A stretch of DNA of 8,852 nucleotides from CAYYBZ01 sp964470285 [NCBI: uncultured Oligoflexia bacterium] (lineage in GTDB: Bacteria > Bdellovibrionota_G > CAYYBZ01): assembly GCA_964470285.1 (NCBI GenBank), contig CAYYBZ010000057.1:1-8852 (forward strand). The letters run 5' to 3'. Position 1 is the stretch's first letter; the number at the start of each line of letters is the position of its first letter. Under the pieces are notes generated by a model. It was given only the letters and a program-made list of their open reading frames with translations, did no database searches and was not told the DNA's origin. Shown in pieces: positions 1 to 7,876 of this stretch. The translations under genes were made by a program, and so were the position numbers.

Positions 1-2009
1 GTGTTACGGTAGAAAAAAAATCCGGCACAGTCTTTATCAATGATAAAAGAATCGATGTAGTTGATCTGCCCGGCTCTTACAGCTTAACAACCTATTCTCT
101 GGAAGAAGTTGTAGCAAGACGATTTATAACGCAAGAAAATCCAAACGTCATTATTGATATAGTAGACGCCTCAAATCTGGAACGTAATCTTTATTTAGCT
201 GTTCAGTTAATGGAAATGGGCAAACCTCTCATTATTGCCCTTAACATGATTGACGTTGCCGAACACCGTGAAATTAAAATCGACGTAGAAAAGCTTGAAA
301 AACTTTTAAGCGCAAAAGTAATCCCCACAATAGGAAGTAAAAAGAAAGGCATTAGCGAACTTATCTCTTTAGCTTCAGATCCCAGCAAGCTTGAGAAAAA
401 ACCCACAAAGCTGACTTACGGGACGGACATAGACGCAGTTATCGCAAAAATTCAAGAGTTGCTAAACAAAGATGAAGATTTCCCCAAAATCTATAACTTT
501 TCATGGCTTGCCATCAAATTAGTAGAGCAGGATGAAGAGATAACGAAACTTATAAGTGAAAAATCAAAATTTGCCCGGGAAATACTAAAAGAGGTTGAAA
601 CGATAGTCATTCACATTCAAAAGACACTTGACGATACTACCGAAAACGTAATCTCCGATTACAGATACGGATTTATTTCATCCATCGTCAAGGAATGCGT
701 AACAAAACCTTACGTAAACAGAAGAACCCTCTCAGACAAAATCGATAAATTTCTAACTCACAGGCTTTTCGGTCCCCTGTTTTTGGTAGGAACCCTCTGG
801 GCGCTCTATCAATTTGTGTTTAAAGTAAGCGAGATTCCTGTCCGGTGGGTCGAGGGCTTGTTTGAATGGGCCCATACTTTAATTTCTTCAAATATACCCG
901 ACGGACTTCTTAACTCACTTATTGTATCAGGCATAATCGACGGTGTGGGAGGAGTAATCGGCTTTGTCCCGCTGATAATGATGATGTTTTTCTTTATCGC
1001 TATACTTGAGGACACAGGATACATGGCCAGAGTAGCGTACATCCTTGATAGAATACTTCGTTCATTCGGAATGCACGGCAATTCAATGCTTGCCTTGATT
1101 GTGTCAGGGGGAATATCGGGCGGTTGCGCCGTCCCGGGAGTAATGGCCACAAGAACCCTTCGCGACCGCAAAGAACGGTTGGCAACAATACTCGTAGCCC
1201 CTTTTATGAACTGCGGAGCAAAGCTTCCCGTTTTTGCGCTCTTAATTGCGGCCTTCTTTTCTTCATATGAAGGTACCGTGATGTTTATTATTACGCTTCT
1301 GGCCTGGGGGTTTGCGTTTTTTGCAGCGAAAATTCTTCGTTCTACTGTTTTAAAGGGAGAGTCTTCTCCTTTCGTCATGGAACTGCCTCCTTACCGATTA
1401 CCCACTTTGAAGGGCCTTTTAATACATATGTGGGAAAGGACATGGCAGTATTGCAAAAAAGCAGGCACTATCATTCTGGCCGTTTCTATTGTTCTGTGGT
1501 CATTAATGACGTTTCCGACACTGCCTGAAACCAAGGTAAAAGAAATAGAGTCAAAAATGCTCACAACTTCAGCCGGAAATGAAATAGCACAGGCCAAGCT
1601 GTCCTATTCGACAGCGGGAAGGATAGGAAGAGCTCTTGAGAAAACCACAAAACCCTTAATGGGTTTTGACTGGAAAACAAACATAGCCCTTTTAGGAGGT
1701 TTTGCCGCAAAAGAAGTCGTTGTAGCTACGCTTGGAACCGCTTATTCGCTGGGGGATGTGACTCCGCAAGAATCTCTGCCGCTTTCATCGAAACTCGCAA
1801 ACGATAAAAAATGGAACCCCCTGATTGCTTTTGCTTTAATCATTTTTGTAATGCTTTATGCTCCGTGTTTTGTAACTATAGCCGTAATCAAAAGGGAGAC
1901 TCAATCCTGGAAGTGGGCCGGTTTTTCACTGGTATATACTACTTTTACGGCAATATTTATGTCAACTCTGATTTACCAACTGGGTTCATTATTTGGGATA
2001 GGGATATAA
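1..2009 (+). CDS. feoB: Ferrous iron transport protein B (5' end outside window)
   Basis: FeoB is the inner-membrane Fe(II) transporter with a cytoplasmic GTPase domain; it matters most under anoxic conditions. The reading frame is open from base 3 and encodes 668 residues. Roughly the first 40 residues, with the G1/P-loop, lie before the window. Visible GTPase motifs are VTVEKKSG (switch I/G2), DLPGSYSL at about residues 21-28 (G3), NMID at 81-84 (G4) and a G5-like stretch near 108-116. A helical GDI-like region follows. The membrane domain begins near residue 255 and carries the two Gate repeats with their cysteines, GGCAVPGVMATRTL (about 373-386) and APFMNCGAKLP (about 400-410), plus a late YAPCF motif. 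Extrapolated full length (about 710) is normal. The stop is immediately followed by the start of the small Cys-rich partner gene, so the two are surely cotranscribed. No feoA is visible; it could lie upstream. The assignment is secure. Confidence 0.97.
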   Translation, partial: VTVEKKSGTVFINDKRIDVVDLPGSYSLTTYSLEEVVARRFITQENPNVIIDIVDASNLERNLYLAVQLMEMGKPLIIALNMIDVAEHREIKIDVEKLEKLLSAKVIPTIGSKKKGISELISLASDPSKLEKKPTKLTYGTDIDAVIAKIQELLNKDEDFPKIYNFSWLAIKLVEQDEEITKLISEKSKFAREILKEVETIVIHIQKTLDDTTENVISDYRYGFISSIVKECVTKPYVNRRTLSDKIDKFLTHRLFGPLFLVGTLWALYQFVFKVSEIPVRWVEGLFEWAHTLISSNIPDGLLNSLIVSGIIDGVGGVIGFVPLIMMMFFFIAILEDTGYMARVAYILDRILRSFGMHGNSMLALIVSGGISGGCAVPGVMATRTLRDRKERLATILVAPFMNCGAKLPVFALLIAAFFSSYEGTVMFIITLLAWGFAFFAAKILRSTVLKGESSPFVMELPPYRLPTLKGLLIHMWERTWQYCKKAGTIILAVSIVLWSLMTFPTLPETKVKEIESKMLTTSAGNEIAQAKLSYSTAGRIGRALEKTTKPLMGFDWKTNIALLGGFAAKEVVVATLGTAYSLGDVTPQESLPLSSKLANDKKWNPLIAFALIIFVMLYAPCFVTIAVIKRETQSWKWAGFSLVYTTFTAIFMSTLIYQLGSLFGIGI

Positions 2010-2186
2010 ATGGAATTACTTATTGTCATAATAATTGTCGCCTTATCGGCTCTCTACATATTTTTAAGAATACGGAAATCCGTAAAAAAACCGGTACAAC
2101 CCGGAAAAGGCTGTTTATGCGACGGATGTCCGATAGACAGCTCCTGCAAAGAACAGATAGATACTTCAAAAGGAGTTACTAATTAA
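2010..2186 (+). CDS. FeoB-associated Cys-rich membrane protein
   Basis: This 58-residue protein begins at the ATG directly after the feoB stop (TAA then ATG, no gap). Residues 2-19 form one hydrophobic N-terminal membrane segment (MELLIVIIIVALSALYIF). A short basic linker follows, then a soluble tail with four cysteines in GCLCDGCPIDSSC (C35, C37, C40, C46). This layout and its position after feoB match the FeoB-associated Cys-rich membrane protein family. Its proposed role is as a small accessory of FeoB, perhaps binding metal or redox partner groups at the membrane; no function is proven for this copy. The weak upstream purine stretch (GGGATAGGGATATAA) suggests translation coupled to feoB. 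Its end overlaps the ribosome-binding site and likely ATT start of the next frame. Confidence 0.86.
   Translation: MELLIVIIIVALSALYIFLRIRKSVKKPVQPGKGCLCDGCPIDSSCKEQIDTSKGVTN
2168..2184 (+). promoter_or_regulatory. Shine-Dalgarno and putative ATT start of the ArsM-like frame
   Basis: AAAAGGAG at 2168-2175 lies inside the end of the preceding gene and is the strongest ribosome-binding site nearby. The only in-frame codon at good spacing is ATT at 2182-2184, six bases after GGAG, sharing one base with the previous stop codon (AATTAA). There is no in-frame ATG or GTG in the frame between the upstream stop at 2158-2160 and the conserved SAM-binding motif. The residues after the ATT (KNKENLIRKSVSETY) look like a normal ArsM N-terminus. 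Either AUU is used as a rare start, or this is a mutated ATG. Confidence 0.6.
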
Positions 2187-2613
2187 AAATAAAGAAAACT
2201 TAATAAGAAAATCAGTTTCTGAAACCTATACCAGATCAGTTGAAGGTAAATCCTGCTGCTGCAAAACCGGGATTGATCCAAAGGGTGTCGCTGCTAAATC
2301 AGCCTGTTATGGCCCGAAAGAATTAAAATCGTTACCCACCGGTGTAGTTGCCAATTCATTCGGTTGCGGGAATCCTCTGGCTTACTCAGGAATCAAAGAA
2401 GGGCAAAATGTTTTGGATCTGGGATCCGGAGCCGGCATTGATATTCTTCTGGCTGGCAAAAAGGTCGGCCCCGGCGGTAGCGTAATAGGGATCGATATGA
2501 CCGATGCCATGATTAAAAAAGCAAACGAGAATATTGATAAATCTAAAGTGACAATGGCTAAAGCCATGAAAGACAAGGTTTGGAGCGCAAAATTTTCCGG
2601 GACAAAAGAATAA
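2182..2613 (+). pseudogene. Arsenite methyltransferase (ArsM-like) remnant, internally deleted
   Basis: ArsM enzymes transfer methyl groups from SAM to As(III) and use several conserved cysteines. From the ATT, the frame is 143 residues, against about 260-280 for the family. Preserved parts are a helical N-terminus, the Cys cluster KSCCCK (about residues 27-32), the FGCGNPLA motif, and SAM motif I (VLDLGSGAGIDILLAGKKVGPGG) followed by VIGIDMT. After KKANENIDKS the family sequence stops. The regions with SAM motifs II and III and the downstream catalytic cysteines are absent. The last residues, KDKVWSAKFSGTKE, resemble the usual ArsM C-terminal strand, suggesting one in-frame deletion of about 120 residues. 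No remainder is found in other frames, because a convergent gene starts 10 bases downstream. It cannot be an active methyltransferase. It sits in the feoB transcription unit. A truncated but translated SAM- or metal-binding protein is possible but less likely. Confidence 0.78.
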
Positions 2614-2626
2614 CTTTCTAAAGTTA
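2611..2626. repeat. Short AT-rich palindrome spanning two convergent stop codons
   Basis: TAACTTT-CT-AAAGTTA is a perfect 7-base inverted repeat. Its ends are the stop codon of the plus-strand ArsM remnant (TAA, 2611-2613) and that of the minus-strand orphan gene (TTA, 2624-2626). A hairpin here would be weak (AT-rich, loop of 2-4 bases) and neither side has a clear T-tract, so a terminator function is uncertain. Confidence 0.4.
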
Positions 2627-3076
2627 AAGCGAACCGGTAATTATTCCCCTCCCCTTAAGATGTTCAATAAAGGGCTTAAAGTTTTCCTTGAATCTGAATC
2701 TGAAACCGGCCAAAAGCATGTTAGCTTTTTTTTCAAAAAAATCTGCGTCTCTTTGGAAAGAAGAATCGTCACCGGCCTGTTCAAAAAGAAATGTTATTGT
2801 CCCGCTTACAACTTCGTAAAAATCGGCAGCAAATCTTGTACCGTCAACCCTTTCAAACTCCACTTTACCGTCGGACAGCACTCCATAAAACGGTGTAAAA
2901 CCGCTGGAGGTTGAAAAATACGACTGTCCGTTTTTCATTAATGACAAAAGGCCGTCTACCCACTCTGTGAGTTCCGCGTAAAAGTCATCATTGCGGTCTA
3001 TTAGAATCTTTTTACCGATTTTAACTTCAAAATTTCTGAAGTTTTTCTGATCTTTCCTTTCAATTTTAAAGTTCAT
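2624..3076 (-). CDS. Hypothetical protein, 150 residues
   Basis: I do not recognise this family. The protein is soluble, has no signal peptide or membrane segment, is rich in Phe, Lys and Asp/Glu, and has no cysteine. The middle (about residues 48-95: SYFSTSSGFTPFYGVLSDGKVEFERVDGTRF, split by short turns) reads as a beta-rich region, flanked by helical segments (about 30-47 and 108-142). The chosen ATG is followed by a basic N-terminus. An AAAGGA lies upstream, but about 14 bases from the start, longer than usual, so the start is only moderately certain. The gene runs convergently to the feoB unit and divergently from the zinc-finger/TPR gene, with 149 bases between them. The frame is long and uninterrupted and composition matches neighbouring genes, supporting a real gene. 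Confidence 0.62.
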   Translation of the reverse strand: MNFKIERKDQKNFRNFEVKIGKKILIDRNDDFYAELTEWVDGLLSLMKNGQSYFSTSSGFTPFYGVLSDGKVEFERVDGTRFAADFYEVVSGTITFLFEQAGDDSSFQRDADFFEKKANMLLAGFRFRFKENFKPFIEHLKGRGIITGSL

Positions 3077-3188
3077 TAAAGCTATTTAAATCCTTTAGTT
3101 GCGTTAGTTTGATCTTTGTGCTGAGATTTATACCATTTAAAAGAAACATTACAAGTCAAAAAATAACCGGTGAGAGCAAACAATTGTT

Positions 3189-3225
3189 TAGACATCTGTT
3201 CTCTATTTATTAAAATATAGCATTA
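3189..3225 (+). promoter_or_regulatory. Sigma70-like promoter abutting the start codon at 3226
   Basis: TAGACA at 3189-3194 (5/6 to the -35 consensus), a 16-base spacer, and TAAAAT at 3211-3216 (5/6 to the -10) form a good promoter. Only 9 bases separate the -10 from the ATG, so transcription should start at or within about four bases of the start codon. No Shine-Dalgarno is present before the ATG. This points to a leaderless or nearly leaderless mRNA. The site is inferred from sequence only. Confidence 0.5.
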
Positions 3226-5151
3226 ATGAACTGCGACAAACATAAAGAGCGGCTCGCTGTAGGCCAATGTGTCAACTGTACTTCTTATCTGTGTTCCGAC
3301 TGTATTAAACAGAAGAAATTCGGTTCAAAATATGTCGATACCTGTTCGAAATGCAACGATATGGTAAGAAGGCTTCGCATTTCCGAAACTAAAATCCCAT
3401 TTATAACAGCTCTTGCAAATTCATTTATCTATCCCACTGCCCCAAAAGACAGGATGAAACTGGCCGGATTTGCATTTTTTTTGGGTTTTTACGCTTTCAT
3501 GAAATTAATTATGCCGTTAAACCCCATTATATGGGCTAACTGGGCCGTGGGGGCATTTCTATTCGGAGTTTTTCTCTCTTATGTTATCCGCGCGACAAAT
3601 TCAGTAGGTCACGGCAAACTTGCCCTGCCTGACTGGCCGGACTTCACATACTATATGGACGATTTGATAATTCCAAGCATCCGGGTCGTTTTGGTTCTTT
3701 TCGTATGGACAATTCTGCCTGTAATTCTCGCATTTGCTCTGATAGCAACTCAGGTGGGATTTGGAATCTTTGACATCGTCACAGGTATGAAAAGTCAGAC
3801 GGCAATGAACACGGAATTCAAAAAACAGATGGAAGAAGAACAGAAGAAGATGCTGGAAATGCAAAAACAGATTTTCAATAATCCCGATATTGCCAAAAAC
3901 CACAAAGCGATGGAAGAACTTAGAAAAGAGTATGAACCAACCGAAGACTCATATAAAAGCTCAGATCCCAAAAGTGAAGTATTTAATGCAATACAAAACT
4001 CACTGGGTTTCGGAAAGGCAAAAAAGCGAATACCGCTATTGATCTTAACCGTTTTTGTGTTCGGGATCATAACACTGTTCGGGGCCATAGTGTCCCCGAT
4101 GGCCTTTTATATTGCTGCCGGATTTGAATCGGCTAAAGCAGCTTTAAATCCGTTCACTTTAATAAAACTAATATCGAAAGTCCCCGGACCTTACTTTTTA
4201 TTAATCGCCTCATTAATCCTGATTACCGCTGCTCAGATATTTGTTTACATATTTTTTACTCTTATCGGTCTTATGAAAGTTCCGTTTATAAGCCATTTCA
4301 TTAAAATGGCTGTTGATTTTTACTTTCTTCTGGTTTCTGCTTATCTTATCGGACTTTTTGCGTATCAAAACAGATACGAGCTTGGATTTGACTATGAAAA
4401 TTCAGAACTGGCTGACTTAAAACCCGACACATCAAGAATTTCTGCAGGTGAAGGTCTTGACGGAGAAGCCTTTCAGCGGGAGGCTAAAGTCGATTTAAAA
4501 CCGATACCGGCGGTTGAAATAGACAAGTCTTCCAAAAAGGGAACAATACCTGTAAATCCTCATCTGCAAAAACCCCGGGCCCTTGCCCCTTTCATAGAAA
4601 TAAATACACCACTTGATGAAGATGTTAAAAAGGGAAGAGAGTTTAAAAAACTCGGAGAGCTTGATACGGCACTTGAGCATTTTCAACTGGCTTTAGAGGT
4701 CGATCCCACTCACCCTATCGCATTAAGAGAATGTTTTAAAATCTACCTTATAAAAGAGGATAAACCCAAAGCGGAAAACGCGATAAATAGATTAATGAAT
4801 CACTACACGTCAAAAAACAAAAAAAACCAGGCCCTTATTTTATTCGGCGAGGTTACAGGCGTTCTTCCGATGCATACTTTCAGCCAGCAAAGTCAAAAAA
4901 AGATATCATTGTGGCTAAAGGAAATTGAAGATTATAAAAATGCCCTGATAGCATTTAGAAATTATGCCTACCGTTACACAAAGGATCCATATTCCGCAAC
5001 ATGCCTTATGGAAGCTGCCATCATTTGTAGAGATCATCTAAGCTTAAAAGAACTCGCAATAAAAATTCTTAATATGATTAAGAAAAATTATCCAAAATCC
5101 AAAGAAGCCCCGGAAGCGGTCGAAATCTTAGAGCAAATACATTTATCATAA
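3226..5151 (+). CDS. B-box-type zinc finger / multi-pass membrane / TPR-like protein
   Basis: This 641-residue protein has three parts. Residues 3-43 hold a B-box-like zinc-binding cluster: C3-x2-H6-x8-C15-x2-C18-x4-C23-x2-C26, then C40-x2-C43. Residues about 78-125 and 150-187 form membrane segments around a conserved-looking GKLALPDWPDF loop. A charged, Glu/Lys-rich and probably coiled helix (about 195-240) follows, then three or four more membrane segments (about 268-300, 322-350 and 360-380). The soluble C-terminal part (about 400-641) carries TPR-like helical repeats, clearest at 464-495 (a typical TPR pattern ending in LEVDPTHP) and again at about 567-640. The ATG is the only usable start after an in-frame stop at 3211-3213, and lies two codons before the first zinc ligand. 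The membrane part recalls the DUF4013/YIP1-like type of integral membrane protein, but I cannot assign it firmly. Function is unknown; a membrane-anchored scaffold is an inference. It is monocistronic here. Confidence 0.9.
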   Translation: MNCDKHKERLAVGQCVNCTSYLCSDCIKQKKFGSKYVDTCSKCNDMVRRLRISETKIPFITALANSFIYPTAPKDRMKLAGFAFFLGFYAFMKLIMPLNPIIWANWAVGAFLFGVFLSYVIRATNSVGHGKLALPDWPDFTYYMDDLIIPSIRVVLVLFVWTILPVILAFALIATQVGFGIFDIVTGMKSQTAMNTEFKKQMEEEQKKMLEMQKQIFNNPDIAKNHKAMEELRKEYEPTEDSYKSSDPKSEVFNAIQNSLGFGKAKKRIPLLILTVFVFGIITLFGAIVSPMAFYIAAGFESAKAALNPFTLIKLISKVPGPYFLLIASLILITAAQIFVYIFFTLIGLMKVPFISHFIKMAVDFYFLLVSAYLIGLFAYQNRYELGFDYENSELADLKPDTSRISAGEGLDGEAFQREAKVDLKPIPAVEIDKSSKKGTIPVNPHLQKPRALAPFIEINTPLDEDVKKGREFKKLGELDTALEHFQLALEVDPTHPIALRECFKIYLIKEDKPKAENAINRLMNHYTSKNKKNQALILFGEVTGVLPMHTFSQQSQKKISLWLKEIEDYKNALIAFRNYAYRYTKDPYSATCLMEAAIICRDHLSLKELAIKILNMIKKNYPKSKEAPEAVEILEQIHLS

Positions 5152-5169
5152 AAAATTACACAAGAGCCC

Positions 5170-5197
5170 TTGACAATCCTTAAATTATGACTAATAT
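5170..5197 (+). promoter_or_regulatory. Distal promoter candidate of the fmdB-groESL operon
   Basis: A perfect -35 TTGACA (5170-5175) is followed after 16 bases by TAATAT (5192-5197, 4/6 to the -10 consensus). It would give a leader of nearly 200 bases ahead of fmdB. It shares the 9-base string TTGACAATC with the second box downstream. The long leader would still include the CIRCE site. Confidence 0.5.
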
Positions 5198-5268
5198 ACC
5201 CAGCGGATCAAAAAGCGTTTAATTTACAGCAACATAGATTGGTTTTAGAGCATTCAAAAAAACGCTGT

Positions 5269-5300
5269 TTGACAATCTAAGTCTTTGAAATAGTTATATT
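5269..5300 (+). promoter_or_regulatory. Proximal promoter candidate just upstream of CIRCE
   Basis: A perfect TTGACA (5269-5274) stands upstream of TATATT (5295-5300, 5/6 to the -10), but the spacing of 20 bases is long. TAGTTA at 5291-5296 would give 16 bases with a poorer -10. Either choice places the transcription start shortly before or at the CIRCE operator, the usual arrangement for HrcA-controlled groE promoters. Confidence 0.55.
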
Positions 5301-5314
5301 TTTTTTGTTTTTTA

Positions 5315-5341
5315 TTGGCAGTCGGCTCCTGTGAGTGCTAA
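5315..5341 (+). promoter_or_regulatory. CIRCE operator (HrcA-binding inverted repeat)
   Basis: TTGGCAGTC-N9-GAGTGCTAA matches the CIRCE consensus TTAGCACTC-N9-GAGTGCTAA. The right arm is 9/9, the left arm 7/9, and the spacer is exactly nine bases. CIRCE is the operator of the heat-shock repressor HrcA and typically precedes groE or dnaK operons. Here it lies 58 bases upstream of the fmdB start codon, in the expected leader of the operon. The weaker left arm may lower repressor affinity. hrcA itself is not in the window. Confidence 0.87.
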
Positions 5342-5399
5342 CAAAACATTAAAAATAATCGATTTTAAAAGCGTTTGTAGCTTAAATAAGGAGGCTTAA

Positions 5400-5666
5400 A
5401 TGCCCATTTACGAGTTTGAATGTCAGTCATGCGGAAAAGTAGAGGAAATTTTTATTCAAACAAAAAATAACACAATCCCCATGAAATGCGACTGCGGAGG
5501 AAAGTTTAAGAAGATCATATCCCAAAGCTCCTTTTTGCTGAAGGGTTCCGGGTGGTATGCAACCGACTATTCGGATAAAAACAAAGATCCCAAAAAGAAA
5601 AACCTTATAAAAGATACGGCATGTAATTCATGTGATAAAAAATCGTCATGTTCAAATATGAACTAA
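5400..5666 (+). CDS. FmdB-family zinc ribbon protein
   Basis: This 88-residue protein begins MPIYEFECQSCGKVEE, the hallmark start of the FmdB/CxxC-CxxC zinc-ribbon family. Zinc ligands are C8 and C11, and C30 and C32 in KCDCGG (CxC rather than the usual CxxC). The family's FLLKGSGWYATDY motif follows at about 46-58. After a Lys-rich linker there is a second cysteine group, C75-x2-C78 and C84, at the extreme C-terminus. The strong AAGGAGG at 5388-5394 fixes the start. FmdB proteins were once suggested to regulate a formamidase gene, but their molecular role is generally unknown. The gene is first in the CIRCE-controlled unit, 38 bases before groES with no terminator between, so it should be induced with the chaperonin on heat shock. 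Confidence 0.9.
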   Translation: MPIYEFECQSCGKVEEIFIQTKNNTIPMKCDCGGKFKKIISQSSFLLKGSGWYATDYSDKNKDPKKKNLIKDTACNSCDKKSSCSNMN

Positions 5667-5704
5667 ATTAACCGTTAAACAGCCACTTAAAAGGAGGCAA
5701 AACC

Positions 5705-5998
5705 ATGGCTATAAAAATTAAACCCTTAAAAGACAGACTTTTAGTCAAAAGAATGGAAGAGGAAGAAAAGTCAAAAGGCGGACTTTACATTCCCGACACT
5801 GCAAAAGAAAAACCCATGAGGGGTGAAGTAATTGCGATTGGTTCAGGCAAACTTTTAGAAACAGGAAAGTTGGAGCCGTTAACCGTAAAGGTTGGAGACA
5901 AAATACTTTTCAGTAAATATGCCGGAACCGAACTTACAATCGAGAATCAAGAGCATCTCATTTTAAAGGAAGAAGAAGTTTTAGGAATAATCGGATAA
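5705..5998 (+). CDS. groES: Co-chaperonin GroES (Hsp10)
   Basis: GroES forms the heptameric lid of the GroEL folding chamber in the cytoplasm. The 97 residues are the normal family length. Visible features are the N-terminal [12 protein letters not shown] strand, the mobile loop with the GroEL-contact tripeptide-type motif in [15 protein letters not shown] (about 23-37), [10 protein letters not shown] (about 39-48), the KYAGTE segment (about 71-76) and the closing EEEVLGIIG strand. AAGGAGG at 5691-5697, seven bases before the ATG, supports the start. It is cotranscribed with fmdB upstream and groEL 17 bases downstream. Heat-shock control through the upstream CIRCE site is expected. Confidence 0.99.
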   Translation: MAIKIKPLKDRLLVKRMEEEEKSKGGLYIPDTAKEKPMRGEVIAIGSGKLLETGKLEPLTVKVGDKILFSKYAGTELTIENQEHLILKEEEVLGIIG

Positions 5999-6006
5999 CA
6001 TTTTAG

Positions 6007-7668
<1,662 letters not shown>

Positions 7669-7693
7669 AATCCACTCGCTAAATATGCCAAAC

Positions 7694-7726
7694 AAAAAGG
7701 GCGCTTATTTTAAGCGCCCTTTTTTA
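7694..7726 (+). terminator. Rho-independent terminator of the fmdB-groES-groEL operon
   Basis: GGGCGCTTA (7699-7707), loop TTT, TAAGCGCCC (7711-7719) form a perfect 9-bp GC-rich stem. An A-run before it and a run of six T's after it (7720-7725 region) complete the classical pattern, and the A/T runs can extend the stem. It begins 25 bases after the groEL stop. It is also reasonably symmetric, so it could stop transcription arriving from the minus-strand tRNA side. Confidence 0.94.
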
Positions 7727-7831
7727 TATTTACTTATCTGTTGGGATTCTCACCGGCGGATTCTTCGGTACGTATTTACGGAAGTTTGTACTTTCAATGA
7801 ATACATACCTTCGAATCGTGTGCTCTCCATA

Positions 7832-7876
7832 CCACTCTCTGCGTATTACTCCGGAGGAGTAATACGGAGAGAGTGG
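7832..7876. repeat. 21-base inverted repeat overlapping the tRNA-Ser 3' end
   Basis: Left arm 7832-7852 and right arm 7856-7876 are reverse complements at 20 of 21 positions (mismatch at the tenth base), with loop GGA. The right arm covers the discriminator base, the 3' acceptor strand and four bases of the T-stem of the tRNA, plus 9 flanking bases. In the tRNA precursor (minus strand) the trailer could therefore pair fully with the tRNA 3' end and compete with the cloverleaf. It is not followed by a T-run on either strand. Confidence 0.9.

Noticed and set aside
809-1378. Open minus-strand frame of 189 codons inside feoB
   Set aside because: It lies wholly opposite the conserved FeoB membrane domain, has no protein-like motif, and is a shadow of codon bias.
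1811-2182. Plus-strand frame overlapping the feoB end and the small Cys-rich gene
   Set aside because: It is in the wrong frame relative to both genes; its translation lacks any family features, while the two overlapping frames match known families.
2413-2613. Short TTG-started gene beginning in the methyltransferase motif
   Set aside because: The conserved ArsM sequence continues far upstream in the same frame, so a start within SAM motif I is not credible.
5213-5266. Inverted repeat AGCGTTT/AAACGCT as a terminator of the gene ending at 5151
   Set aside because: The loop of about 40 bases is too large and there is no T-run directly after the stem; more likely regulatory or chance.
7806-7836. 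Plus-strand tRNA-like tail (TTCGAAT loop followed by GCTCTCC and ACCA)
   Set aside because: The T-stem pairs imperfectly and no D-arm, anticodon arm or 5' acceptor strand is found upstream; probably coincidence, at most a decayed fragment.
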